NCBI RefSeq assembly: GCF_001544575.2
Contig: NZ_FCNY02000016.1
Span: forward strand, 62,001-126,000
From: Caballeronia cordobensis
GTDB lineage: Bacteria > Pseudomonadota > Gammaproteobacteria > Burkholderiales > Burkholderiaceae
Length of the DNA: 64,000 nt
Direction of reading: 5' to 3'
Part shown: in pieces, positions 43,188 through 51,420 of the stretch
Numbering within the stretch: position 1 is the first letter of the stretch
Layout: each line of letters starts with the position of its first letter
Position numbers and translations under genes: made by a program
Notes under the pieces: generated by a model
What the model saw: the letters and a program-made list of their open reading frames with translations, nothing else
What the model was told of the DNA's origin: nothing
The model's database searches: none

Positions 43188-44072
43188 ATGCGAGAGATCA
43201 GCCTGGACCGTTTGCGCACCTTGATCGCGATTGCCGAGCGCGGCTCGTTTGCCGATGCGGCGCGCGCGTTGAATCTGGCGCCGCCGACGGTCAGCCTCCA
43301 TATCGCTGAACTGGAAGACCGCATCGGGGCGCCGCTGCTGTCGCGAAAGCGCGGGCAGGTAAGACCGTCGGCGATAGGAGAGGTACTGGTGGAGCGCGCG
43401 CGTCGATTGCTGGCCGACGCGGAGCGGGCGCTGGACGATATTCAACGCCAGGTGCAGGGGCTGGAAGGGCGCGTGCGGCTCGGTGCATCGACCGGCGTGA
43501 TCGCGTATTTGTTGCCGCAAGCCCTCGAGGCGCTGCGCCAGCACCATCCCGCCATCGATATTCAGCTTGCGGTGCTCACGTCCCAGGAAACGCTGTCCCG
43601 ATTGGCGGATGGGACGCTGGATGTCGGGCTGGTCGCGCTGCCTCAGCCCCCCGTGGCCGGACTCGTGATAAAACCCTGGCGCCGCGACCCTGTGATGGCC
43701 TTCGTACCGGTGCATTGGCGATGCCCCGCCCGTGTAACGCCTGAATGGCTCGCCGCGCAGCCTCTCATTCTCAATGACGCAACTACCGGTCTATCGCGCC
43801 TCACAACGGAGTGGTTTGCGACCGCGGGACATCATCCTGCGCCGCGCATTCAGCTCAACTACAACGACGCGATCAAGAGTCTGGTCGCGGCAGGCTATGG
43901 TGCGGCGCTTTTGCCTCACGAGGCCACGACGCCATCACCGGACACGCGCATCGTCATGCGTCCGCTGCGCCCGGCCTTGTGGCGTCGGCTTGGCATTGCG
44001 CACCATGCCGGGCACGTTGAGCGCGCCACGCAACACGTACTCGATGTCTTGTGGGATCTGCGATTAGCGTAG
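43188..44072 (+). CDS. LysR family transcriptional regulator
   Basis: A 294-residue LysR protein. The helix-turn-helix is AERGSFADAARALNLAPPTVSLHIAELE (residues 16-43), and the effector domain begins near residue 93 (VRLGASTGVIAYLLPQAL). It is divergent from argC with a 124-bp shared promoter region, so argC is its likeliest target. Confidence 0.88.
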   Translation: MREISLDRLRTLIAIAERGSFADAARALNLAPPTVSLHIAELEDRIGAPLLSRKRGQVRPSAIGEVLVERARRLLADAERALDDIQRQVQGLEGRVRLGASTGVIAYLLPQALEALRQHHPAIDIQLAVLTSQETLSRLADGTLDVGLVALPQPPVAGLVIKPWRRDPVMAFVPVHWRCPARVTPEWLAAQPLILNDATTGLSRLTTEWFATAGHHPAPRIQLNYNDAIKSLVAAGYGAALLPHEATTPSPDTRIVMRPLRPALWRRLGIAHHAGHVERATQHVLDVLWDLRLA

Positions 44073-44100
44073 GCGTTGCAGGCGCCCGATCGGCCCATCT

Positions 44101-44556
44101 TTAGCGCTTCAATTCGAAGATGCTGTCGATCTCGACCGGGATGCCCATCGGCAACGTATGCACGCCGAGCGCGCTTCGCGCCGGAAGCTTGTCTTGTCCA
44201 AACAATGTCAGCAAGAGATCGCTGGCGCCATTGGCGACTTGCGGATGCTGGGTGAACGACTGTTCGGCCCGCACGTAGACCGTCAGCCGGCTGCATCGCT
44301 CGATGTTGTCGAGCCCGCATGCCTGATCGACGCAGGCCAGGATCATGAGCATCGTCAGACGTGCCGCGTGCTGAGCCTGTTCCAGAGATATATCGTCGCC
44401 GACTACGCCGACGATTGGCTTGCCATCCTCGAAAGGCCCGAGACCGGAGACATAGACTTGACTCCCCGACACGGAGACCGTTCGATAGGAGCCGAGCGGG
44501 TTGATGGGCGGCGGCAATGTAAAGCCCGCTTGTGCAAGGCGTTCGGATACGTTCAT
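44101..44556 (-). CDS. RidA/YjgF family protein
   Basis: A 151-residue Rid-family protein of the longer subgroup (start SERLAQAGFTLPPPINPLGSY). The usual arginine-containing loop near residue 105 reads TVYVRAEQSF, and PARSALGVHTLP is the C-terminal family segment. RidA-type enzymes hydrolyse reactive enamines and imines from amino acid metabolism. It lies downstream of an Rrf2/enoyl-CoA isomerase pair, separated by an SDR gene remnant. Confidence 0.84.
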   Translation of the reverse strand: MNVSERLAQAGFTLPPPINPLGSYRTVSVSGSQVYVSGLGPFEDGKPIVGVVGDDISLEQAQHAARLTMLMILACVDQACGLDNIERCSRLTVYVRAEQSFTQHPQVANGASDLLLTLFGQDKLPARSALGVHTLPMGIPVEIDSIFELKR

Positions 44557-44598
44557 GTTCGGTTCAGAGTGATGTGGCGTTTTCAGGCCGTGAGCGAA

Positions 44599-44742
44599 TC
44601 ATCGAATAGGGGCGCATGTCTCTCGGATTGTCGCCTGAATGGCAGGAAGATGCTCACGTGCTCTGATCACGCGGCACATCATGTGCAGGCCCGGCCCGAG
44701 ATGCGCGGCGCCGTCTAGCTGGATCAACTGGCCGGTCAGCAT
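44599..44742 (-). pseudogene. Possible C-terminal fragment of an SDR gene
   Basis: On the minus strand a 47-codon open stretch begins MLTGQLIQLDGAAHLGPGLH. TGQxIxxDG is the usual C-terminal motif of short-chain dehydrogenases. No Rossmann domain precedes it; the Rrf2 gene ends 35 bp upstream. It is read as a truncated remnant; chance resemblance over so short a length is possible. Confidence 0.35.
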
Positions 44743-44776
44743 GCAAGATTTGAACTTCGTGCTTGCGGCAGGGCGT

Positions 44777-45205
44777 TCACCGATCCGAAGCCACTTCCTT
44801 CCACGGCACGAACACGTCGGAGAGCTTGACCGCCTTCAGCGACTTCCGCGTCTGCTTCATGACATCAGTCCTGACGCCGACTAGCACGTCATGCACGCTG
44901 CAATGATCCGACCATGCGGAAAATGGATTGTCGATATGAAAGAACGAAGCGTCCGCATCGCCGGCGGCGACGTAGATATCGAGCAGCGTGATTTGCGTTG
45001 GCTTACGATTGAGCATCACGCCGCCGGCACCGCCTCTGACTGACTTCAACAGTTCGGCCTTCACGAGCAGCGAGACGAGCTGGCGCGCTCGCGCCGCATG
45101 CGTATCGACCCACTTCGCGATGGTCGCCGTGGACAACTGTTGCGGGTCATGCGCTGCGACGAACGACATGATGTAGCAGCACGTCACGAATTTGGTCGAC
45201 TTCAT
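44777..45205 (-). CDS. Rrf2 family transcriptional regulator
   Basis: A 142-residue Rrf2-type winged-helix protein. The recognition region is STATIAKWVDTHAARARQLVSLLVKAELLKSVRGGAGGVML. It has Cys residues near 9-10 and a single Cys in DHCSVHDV near residue 103, so the three-cysteine iron-sulfur site of IscR/NsrR is not obvious. It follows the enoyl-CoA isomerase gene by 51 bp on the same strand. Confidence 0.84.
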   Translation of the reverse strand: MKSTKFVTCCYIMSFVAAHDPQQLSTATIAKWVDTHAARARQLVSLLVKAELLKSVRGGAGGVMLNRKPTQITLLDIYVAAGDADASFFHIDNPFSAWSDHCSVHDVLVGVRTDVMKQTRKSLKAVKLSDVFVPWKEVASDR

Positions 45206-45256
45206 GAGACAAGACGCGATTGAATGGTTGCCGGAATGACGGATCGTCCGCGACGC

Positions 45257-46003
45257 TCAGCGCCGCTGCAAAAAGCGCGCGAACGCGTCCTTCGCTGCGG
45301 GCGAGGTGACGGTCTCAACCATCGATTGCTGTTCAGACGCAAACTGACGCATCACCCATTGCTCGACTCCTTCTTTCATCAGCCGCTTGGTCCGCTGCAC
45401 GGCGTCCGCAGGTAACTTCGCGAGTGCACGCGCCCGGTCGTATGCCGTGGCGCGCAGCGCGTCGGCATCCACGACGGCATTGATGAGACCCCAGGACGCC
45501 GCCTGCTCGGCGGACATGCGGCTACCGCAAAGCAGCAGATCGGCGGCTTTGACACGGCCGACCAGCAGCGGAAGGAGAACGCTTGCCGCACCTTCCGGTG
45601 TGATGCCGAGACTCGTGAACGGCATGGCGAAGAACGAACGTGGCGTTGCAAACACGAAATCCGCGTGCAACAGCATGGTCGTGCCGATTCCGATAGCGGG
45701 GCCGTCCACCGCGGCGATGACCGGCTGCCGGACGTGCATCAGCGCGCGGAAAAAGCGCCAGACGGGCGCATCGTCCGTAACCGGGGGGAAGGTGACGAAG
45801 TCCTCGATGTCGTTGCCTGCGGTGAATATGCCGTCACCGCCCATCAAAATGATCGATTCGACTTCGTCCGATGCGTCCGCATCCTGCAATGCGCGTGCGA
45901 GCTGAGCGTACATGTCGCTCGTGATCGCGTTCTTCGAAGCGGGCCGATCGATTCTCAATTCGAGCACGCCGCCGTGCATCGCCGACTGAACATAGCTGGA
46001 CAT
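45257..46003 (-). CDS. Enoyl-CoA isomerase/hydratase family protein (single catalytic Glu)
   Basis: A 248-residue crotonase-fold protein. The first catalytic glutamate position is Thr109 (GIGTTMLL in place of GGGxE), while Glu137 is kept in GITPEGAAS. This pattern fits delta3,delta2-enoyl-CoA isomerases, which need only the second glutamate, better than hydratases. A 19-bp dyad lies upstream at 46062. It is followed by the Rrf2 gene, suggesting a small self-regulated operon. Confidence 0.85.
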   Translation of the reverse strand: MSSYVQSAMHGGVLELRIDRPASKNAITSDMYAQLARALQDADASDEVESIILMGGDGIFTAGNDIEDFVTFPPVTDDAPVWRFFRALMHVRQPVIAAVDGPAIGIGTTMLLHADFVFATPRSFFAMPFTSLGITPEGAASVLLPLLVGRVKAADLLLCGSRMSAEQAASWGLINAVVDADALRATAYDRARALAKLPADAVQRTKRLMKEGVEQWVMRQFASEQQSMVETVTSPAAKDAFARFLQRR

Positions 46004-46061
46004 AAGCGCCTCACTGTGCGTCGCCGCAGCATTTCAACCACGGCCGACGTTCGTATGTAAT

Positions 46062-46080
46062 GGTTATCGTAACTATAACC
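46062..46080. promoter_or_regulatory. Dyad upstream of the enoyl-CoA isomerase/Rrf2 operon
   Basis: GGTTAT-N7-ATAACC, with an inner GTTA-TCG-TAAC, 59 bp upstream of the isomerase start. It is a plausible operator for the operon's Rrf2 protein; no second copy was seen. Confidence 0.4.
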
Positions 46081-46130
46081 TCATCGACCCCGGTTGCCAA
46101 CGTCGGCGATAGCGTCTGCGCGGGGGGGCG

Positions 46131-46898
46131 TTACTTGACGGTGTATCCGCCGTCGGCGGAGAGCACTTGTCCCGTGACGAACGACGCCCGGTCGGACAAC
46201 AGGAACAACGCCGCTTGAGCGATCTCGACCGGTTCGCCCGTGCGTCCGATCGGGTGAGCCGCGGCAAGTGGATGCACGGCGTAGCCTTTCGCTTCATCCA
46301 GTTTGAACGATCCTTCCGTCATCGGCGTGCGTGTGAGACCCGGCGATACGACGTTGACGCGTACGCCTTTATCGGCCGATTCGAGCGCAGCCGCCTTGGC
46401 CAGTGCTTCGAGGCCGCCTTTGCTCGCGCTGTAAAGGGATTCGCCCGGAATGAACACTTGCGCGAGGACCGACGAAGTAAAGACGATGGAGCCGCTGCCT
46501 TGCTCGTACATCACCGGCAACTGCGCCTTCAGACAATTGAATCCGCCCTTCAGATTCACGTCGATGACTTCATTCCACGTGTCCTCGTCCTGATCGATCA
46601 ACATGCGGTGCCCGTCGGAGATACCGAAGTTATTGAACGCGCAATCGACACGGCCGTAGAGCGCGACGATCGTGTCCATCATCGTGTTCACGCTCGATGA
46701 ATTTGCGACATCCACTTCCAGATACAAGGCTTCCTTACCGGCCTTCGTGATCGCGTCGACAACGGCTTCACCTTCAACACGGCGTCGCCCTGTAACGACG
46801 ACCTTCGCACCTTCATCGGCGAACAGTTTCGCGGCTTCAGCGCCGATACCCGATGTGCCACCGACTATCAGTACGACTTTGTCTTGCAGCAGAGACAT
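46131..46898 (-). CDS. SDR family oxidoreductase
   Basis: A 255-residue classical short-chain dehydrogenase with GGTSGIG (residues 13-19), NNFG near residue 89, a catalytic Ser in FTSSVL and YSASK near residue 157. All catalytic residues are present. AGAGGA lies six bases before the ATG. It is on the minus strand, with the aldolase operon divergent 345 bp away; its stop is 127 bp upstream of the isomerase start. Confidence 0.88.
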   Translation of the reverse strand: MSLLQDKVVLIVGGTSGIGAEAAKLFADEGAKVVVTGRRRVEGEAVVDAITKAGKEALYLEVDVANSSSVNTMMDTIVALYGRVDCAFNNFGISDGHRMLIDQDEDTWNEVIDVNLKGGFNCLKAQLPVMYEQGSGSIVFTSSVLAQVFIPGESLYSASKGGLEALAKAAALESADKGVRVNVVSPGLTRTPMTEGSFKLDEAKGYAVHPLAAAHPIGRTGEPVEIAQAALFLLSDRASFVTGQVLSADGGYTVK

Positions 46899-47104
46899 GA
46901 TGTTCCTCTTGAGGATTGGTTTGAGCCGTTCAGCTTAGTCAATAGACATAGCTGCTTCAAACGAATTCCTGTTCGAACAACGCATCGTGGCCGGTACATG
47001 CGCCGTGAATGTCGCGCGAAGGTCCGCGCGACGGCGTGTTCGCGGCTAATGGACTTCGCTCGAACGCACCGAAGAATCGAACAAACCGCGATCGCACGCG
47101 CCCA

Positions 47105-47125
47105 ACTGTTTCGAAGTGGAACAGT
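47105..47125. promoter_or_regulatory. Inverted repeat upstream of the aldolase operon
   Basis: ACTGTT-N9-AACAGT (ACTGTTtCGAAGTGgAACAGT), about 120 bp before the aldolase ATG. It could be a binding site for the nearby AraC or Fis-type regulator. Single occurrence. Confidence 0.35.
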
Positions 47126-47161
47126 GCATTCATCCGTCGCACGAGCTGGGAATCGTACAGC

Positions 47162-47177
47162 GCAAAAACGTTCTATC
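47162..47177 (+). promoter_or_regulatory. Shared 16-bp motif, copy A (before aldolase operon)
   Basis: GCAAAAACGTTCTATC, 66 bp upstream of the aldolase start and oriented toward it. Copies with one mismatch each lie before the AraC gene (50209) and the Fis-type regulator gene (50249), each oriented toward its gene. Confidence 0.6.
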
Positions 47178-47243
47178 CGTCCACGCATGTCGTTCGCATA
47201 CTGCAGAGATGCATTGAACGAATCTCTTCACAGCAGAGAAATC

Positions 47244-48149
47244 ATGAACAGACTGGAATTGATTGCGGCAGTATTCTCGCCATTTGGCGCGAACGGCGAA
47301 CTTGCGCTCGACGCGGTGAATCGACAGATCGATCGTCTCGTCGACGATGGCGTGGACGGCGCATTCGTGTGCGGTACGACGGGCGAGGGCAGTTCGCTCG
47401 ACACATCGGAGCGCAAGCGGCTCGCCTCATACTGGCGAGAGAAGTCAGCAGGCAAGCTCAAGGTCATGGTGCACGTTGGCCACACCAGTTTGCGCGAAGC
47501 GGCCGATCTCGCCGCGCACGCCCAATCGATTGGCGCCGATGGTGTGGCAGCCGTCGTGCCGTATTTCCTCAAGCCGTCGAATGCCGACGATGCCGTTGCG
47601 TGTCTTCAGCACATCGCTGAAGCGGCTCCGGACACTGATCTGTATTACTACCATATCCCGATGCTGACGAACTTCAATGTGCCGGCCTCGGAGATCGTCG
47701 TGCGTGCGCAGCAACGTATTCCCAACTTCGCCGGCGTCAAGTTCACCGACGACAATCTCTCTGAACTTGCGCGTGTGCAAGATCAGCTAGGCGCGCAAGG
47801 AAAAGTCTATTTCGGACGCGACGATCTGTTGCTCAAGGCGCTTCAGATCGGCGTGCGTGGCGCAGTCGGAATGAGCTACAACTTTTCCGGAAAGTATTTC
47901 CACCGCATGTTCGACGCCTATACGCGCGAACGCGATGTCGAAGTCGAAGATATGCAAGCCGACGTGAGCAATCTGCTCAAGCTGGCGATGCAGTATGGAC
48001 TGACCAACGTACTCAAGGCCATCAGCGTCCTGGCCGGCGTGGACTGCGGTCCCTCGCGCATGCCGCTCAGGACAATCCGTCTGCTGGAGCTCGATTCGAT
48101 CCTGAAGGACCGGGCGATGAAGGCCGCTGTCGAGCGGCTCATGTCGTAA
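47244..48149 (+). CDS. Class I aldolase, N-acetylneuraminate lyase/dihydrodipicolinate synthase family
   Basis: A 301-residue TIM-barrel aldolase. GTTGEGSSL (residues 44-52) binds the oxo-acid carboxylate, Tyr136 in YYHIP and Lys166 in FAGVKFTDDN match the Tyr137/Lys165 pair of NanA, and length and HIP motif are closer to NanA than DapA. It joins or splits pyruvate and an aldehyde. No sialic-acid genes are present; the next gene encodes an amino acid dehydrogenase, so the oxo acid made or used is probably interconverted with an amino acid (inference). Confidence 0.87.
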   Translation: MNRLELIAAVFSPFGANGELALDAVNRQIDRLVDDGVDGAFVCGTTGEGSSLDTSERKRLASYWREKSAGKLKVMVHVGHTSLREAADLAAHAQSIGADGVAAVVPYFLKPSNADDAVACLQHIAEAAPDTDLYYYHIPMLTNFNVPASEIVVRAQQRIPNFAGVKFTDDNLSELARVQDQLGAQGKVYFGRDDLLLKALQIGVRGAVGMSYNFSGKYFHRMFDAYTRERDVEVEDMQADVSNLLKLAMQYGLTNVLKAISVLAGVDCGPSRMPLRTIRLLELDSILKDRAMKAAVERLMS

Positions 48150-48195
48150 GCGTTCGACGATTCCGCATTATTTAAATTCATTCTTGGAGCCTGAA

Positions 48196-49257
48196 GTGAG
48201 CAACCTCGCTATTCCCACCGATCACGAAGTATTTCAAATCAAGCCCGGAAAACGCACGGGACTACCCGTGATGATCGGTGTGCATTCGACTGCGCTGGGT
48301 CCGGCAATCGGCGGCTTGCGGATCAAGACTTACGACGACAGTGCCGCGGGCATCGCAGACGTGTTGCGCCTTTCGCAGGCGATGACCTTGAAGGCGGCCG
48401 CCATCGACAACGGCAGCGGCGGCGGCAAGACGGTTGTTCCCTTGCCGAAAGACTTCATGTTGACGCCGCAGATCAAGGAAGCGATTCTCCTCGACGTAGC
48501 CGATCACGTGCATGCGCTCGGCGGCAACTATCACGTTGCGCCGGACGTCGGGACGGGGCCGCTCGATATCGACGTGATTCGCCGTCGCACACCGTTTGCG
48601 GGTGGCTATTCGAAGGAAGCGGGCGGGGCGGGCGGCACGACGTACGGCACGTACATCGGTCTCGATACGGCGATCCGCACGGCGGTCCGGCGCGTGCTGA
48701 AGAAGACGTCGATGAAGGGCTCGCGCGTGAGCATCGTCGGTCTGGGCGGGATCGGTACGCTGATCGCGCGCGACTACGCGGCGGAGGGCGCAACGCTGAC
48801 GGTGTCCGACATCGATCGGTCGCGCAGGGATTTTGCGGAGGAAATCGGCGCGAAGTGGGTCGAGCCGGAAGAAGCGATGCTTGCCGATTGCGAGGTGCTC
48901 GCGCCATGCGCCCTCGGCGGCGTGCTGACGCACTGCAAGGTGCCGAATTTGTCGGCGAAGATCATCTGCGGCGCCGCGAACAATCAACTCGCGACCGACG
49001 ATGTCGCCGATGCGTTGAAGGCGCGCGGCATCGTCTATGTTCCGGATTTCATCGCGAATGCGGGCGGTCTGATGTACGCGTCGGGCATCGAGTTTCATCA
49101 CCGCTCGGAGGCTGGCTCGGAGACGCACACGCGCGAAGGTATCGCCCGCAATGTCGATATCGTGCTGAGCGAAGCGGAGCGGTCGGTGATATCAACGCAT
49201 TCCGCCGCGATCGATCTCGCACTCGCGCGTCTCGACGCCGCAAGCAAGCGAGTCTGA
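48196..49257 (+). CDS. Leucine/valine dehydrogenase-like Glu/Leu/Phe/Val dehydrogenase
   Basis: A 353-residue NAD-dependent amino acid dehydrogenase from a GTG with GGAG six bases before it. Lys66 (TLKAAA) and Lys78 (SGGGKTV) match the substrate and catalytic lysines of leucine dehydrogenase; the Rossmann loop GLGGIGT is near residue 180, and NAGGLMYASG near residue 290. It interconverts a branched or modified 2-oxo acid with the amino acid and ammonia. It follows the aldolase gene by 46 bp, forming a two-gene operon. Confidence 0.88.
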   Translation: MSNLAIPTDHEVFQIKPGKRTGLPVMIGVHSTALGPAIGGLRIKTYDDSAAGIADVLRLSQAMTLKAAAIDNGSGGGKTVVPLPKDFMLTPQIKEAILLDVADHVHALGGNYHVAPDVGTGPLDIDVIRRRTPFAGGYSKEAGGAGGTTYGTYIGLDTAIRTAVRRVLKKTSMKGSRVSIVGLGGIGTLIARDYAAEGATLTVSDIDRSRRDFAEEIGAKWVEPEEAMLADCEVLAPCALGGVLTHCKVPNLSAKIICGAANNQLATDDVADALKARGIVYVPDFIANAGGLMYASGIEFHHRSEAGSETHTREGIARNVDIVLSEAERSVISTHSAAIDLALARLDAASKRV

Positions 49258-49297
49258 CGTCGCACAATCGAAGCTTCACCGCATGCGCAAAGCGCGG

Positions 49298-50158
49298 CTA
49301 GCGTGCGGTGAACCTTCTCGTGAGATGCCCAGGCGGAAAGCCGAAACAACTCTTGAACTGGCGGCCGAAGTGGCTGTGATCGGCAAAGCCTGCGAGCAAC
49401 GCGACGCGGCTGATGTCTTCGCCTGCGTACAACATCGACTTGGCTTGCGCAATGCGCAGCACGAGTTGATAGCGATGCGGCGGCAAGCCATACGCCTGAC
49501 TGAAGCGCCGGCAGAAATGCGCGGGCGAGAGCGACGCGTGGCGTGCGAGTTCGTTCAAAGGGATCGCTTCATTGAGATTCGCCTTCAGATGTGCGAGCGC
49601 GGCGTCGAGGCGACGTTCGTATCGTTGCGCGTAGAAATCGTCGGAATCGACCGGCGCGAATGCGTGACGGATCAGAATCTGATCGACGACACGCTCGAAC
49701 GCGCGGTCCAGCGACGGAGACGGATGCTTGCCGGCGCGCTCGCTCTCGATTGCCGCGAACACGAACGACGCCATTAAATCGACGAGCCACGGATCGCTTA
49801 CACCAGTGGCGGGCAAATTGACTTCATGAAGGCCGAGGGCGTCGGCGCGCTCGCGCAACTGCTCGTCGCTGACGTAGAGCATGACGTATTGGCAGGGCTG
49901 CTCGCCGACCGCACAGCCCGCATGCGGCCGATACGGCGGCATCAGGATCAACTGCCCTGTCTCGATGATGTTGCGCTCAGGCCCGATGGCATTGTTCTGC
50001 GCGCCGGACAATACCGCACCGAACGACCACGTCTCATGCAGATGCGGCGCGAAACGGTGTGTGCCAAAACTCGCGTGCATGACTTCCACGCCCGCGCGCA
50101 AGTGCGCACCGGCGGTGAAATGCACGAAGTCAGTGGTCGAACCGTTCTTTGAACGCAT
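49298..50158 (-). CDS. AraC family transcriptional regulator
   Basis: A 286-residue regulator from the ATG at 50158 (MRSKNGSTTDF). The N-terminal cupin includes HRFAPHLHETWSFG, and the C-terminal domain has IPLNELARHASLSPAHFCRRF, then VALLAGFADHSHFGRQFKS and PPGHLTRRF. It is convergent to the leucine-dehydrogenase-like gene and divergent from the Fis-type regulator. An inverted copy of the 16-bp motif lies 50 bp upstream, suggesting autoregulation or control with the aldolase operon. Confidence 0.87.
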   Translation of the reverse strand: MRSKNGSTTDFVHFTAGAHLRAGVEVMHASFGTHRFAPHLHETWSFGAVLSGAQNNAIGPERNIIETGQLILMPPYRPHAGCAVGEQPCQYVMLYVSDEQLRERADALGLHEVNLPATGVSDPWLVDLMASFVFAAIESERAGKHPSPSLDRAFERVVDQILIRHAFAPVDSDDFYAQRYERRLDAALAHLKANLNEAIPLNELARHASLSPAHFCRRFSQAYGLPPHRYQLVLRIAQAKSMLYAGEDISRVALLAGFADHSHFGRQFKSCFGFPPGHLTRRFTAR

Positions 50159-50208
50159 CGTCAGGGTCGCGGGTATTCGTCGAAGTATCGGGCGATCTCG
50201 TTGCGGAT

Positions 50209-50224
50209 GATAGAACGTTTTTGT
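50209..50224 (-). promoter_or_regulatory. Shared 16-bp motif, copy B (before AraC gene)
   Basis: The minus strand reads ACAAAAACGTTCTATC, one mismatch from copy A, 50 bp upstream of the AraC start and oriented toward it. Confidence 0.6.
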
Positions 50225-50248
50225 CGGATTGCGCGCAGATGCGCGTGC

Positions 50249-50264
50249 GCAAAATCGTTCTATC
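50249..50264 (+). promoter_or_regulatory. Shared 16-bp motif, copy C (before Fis-type regulator)
   Basis: GCAAAATCGTTCTATC, one mismatch from copy A, 52 bp upstream of the Fis-type regulator start. With copy B it forms an inverted pair in the divergent promoter region. Confidence 0.6.
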
Positions 50265-50316
50265 GATCGCTGAAATGACTTTGCATACTTCATTCATCGG
50301 GAGAGGGAGGTGATGC

Positions 50317-51420
50317 ATGAGCAGCGGGAGCGACGGCCTGTCGACGATATTCGGCGCGGAACTGCGCAAGATACGCGCGCGCGAACGATTCGTGCTCGAC
50401 GGACAGCGTCCTTCAGGTCTGGTCAGCGAGTCGATCATTCAATCGTGGGAACGTTGCCTGAGCCGGGGCCGTTCGACGCACGAATGCGTTGTGCCGACGC
50501 TCCTGCCGAAGCACGCAATGAAGCACAGTCTGCGGCGTAGCCAGAAGATCGTCGATGCGGCCGATCCGGCGTTGCGCAAGCTCGACGCTGCGCTCACGCA
50601 TACGGGCTGTGTGATGTCGCTTCTCGATCCGGCGGGCGTCGTCATTCACGCGGGTTCCGAACACCCGGCATCGGGCGAGCTCGTACGGCAATGGTGTCGC
50701 GTCGGCGTCGATCTGTCGGAGGAGGCGATGGGCACGAGCGCGCCGGCTATTGTGATGCAGAGCGGAGGTGCGGCGCAGGTCGACTGTGCCGAACATTACT
50801 TCGCGGGACACGCATCGATACGCTGCGCGGCCGCGCCTGTCCTGGACTGGCATGGCGGACTTGCAGGCATCTTGAACATCGCGGTCGAGTCCCGCGCCTT
50901 CGGCTTCGACGCGAAGGAAATCGTCATGACGTATGCCGCATCGATCGAGAATCGCTTGCTGCGCATGCAACCGGCGGGATATCGACTCATCGAGTTTCAC
51001 CTCGCGACGGACATGATCGGTCCGGGTTCCGCCGGGCTGGCAGGGGTTCGGCAAGACGGGCGCGTCGTATGGATCAACGGCGTCGGCGCACGTTTGCTGG
51101 GCGTCTCGCGCGCGCCGAATTGCGATGTCGAGACAATCTTCGGAATTGCGTTCGACGTGCTGCGCATGAGCGATGAAACCGTACTGCATCGTTTGCCGAA
51201 CGGTCTTACCGTTTGCATGTCGATATCCGGATCGCCCGCGCACGGACCGGCGCAAATGCATATCGCCGTGTCGCGCGATGACCGTCTCGCCGACCAGCAC
51301 AACCGGCTCATCCTCGAAACGCTCGCGGCCAACGACGGCAACATCGCACGCGCGGCCCGGCGGCTCGGCGTATCGCGCGGCACGATCTATCGCGCCATGG
51401 GCACGAGCGGGTCACGTTAG
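50317..51420 (+). CDS. AcoR-like regulator lacking the AAA+ domain (GAF plus Fis-type HTH)
   Basis: A 367-residue protein. Its N-terminal part (SIIQSWERCLSRG ... GCVMSLLDPAGVV) resembles the GAF sensor of AcoR/DhaR-type activators; a PAS-like stretch lies near residues 220-320; the C-terminus is a Fis/HTH_8 domain (NGNIARAARRLGVSRGTIYRAM). There are no Walker motifs and no GAFTGA loop, and the chain is about 250 residues shorter than AcoR. It therefore cannot activate sigma-54 polymerase in the usual way and probably acts on sigma-70 promoters. The RBS GGGAGG is strong. The last 9 bases overlap the convergent TetR gene. Confidence 0.85.
   Translation: MSSGSDGLSTIFGAELRKIRARERFVLDGQRPSGLVSESIIQSWERCLSRGRSTHECVVPTLLPKHAMKHSLRRSQKIVDAADPALRKLDAALTHTGCVMSLLDPAGVVIHAGSEHPASGELVRQWCRVGVDLSEEAMGTSAPAIVMQSGGAAQVDCAEHYFAGHASIRCAAAPVLDWHGGLAGILNIAVESRAFGFDAKEIVMTYAASIENRLLRMQPAGYRLIEFHLATDMIGPGSAGLAGVRQDGRVVWINGVGARLLGVSRAPNCDVETIFGIAFDVLRMSDETVLHRLPNGLTVCMSISGSPAHGPAQMHIAVSRDDRLADQHNRLILETLAANDGNIARAARRLGVSRGTIYRAMGTSGSR

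Larger units (their letters stand above)
46899..47243. other. Intergenic regulatory region between SDR and aldolase genes
   Basis: 345 bp without a supported gene. It is open on the plus strand in frame with the aldolase, but the translation is Arg-rich and unlike any family. It contains the dyad at 47105-47125 and the shared motif at 47162-47177. Confidence 0.6.

Noticed and set aside
46884..47243. 120-codon N-terminal extension of the aldolase
   Set aside because: The extension is Arg-rich and unlike the family. The ATG at 47244 gives the exact family N-terminus, and regulatory motifs lie in this stretch.
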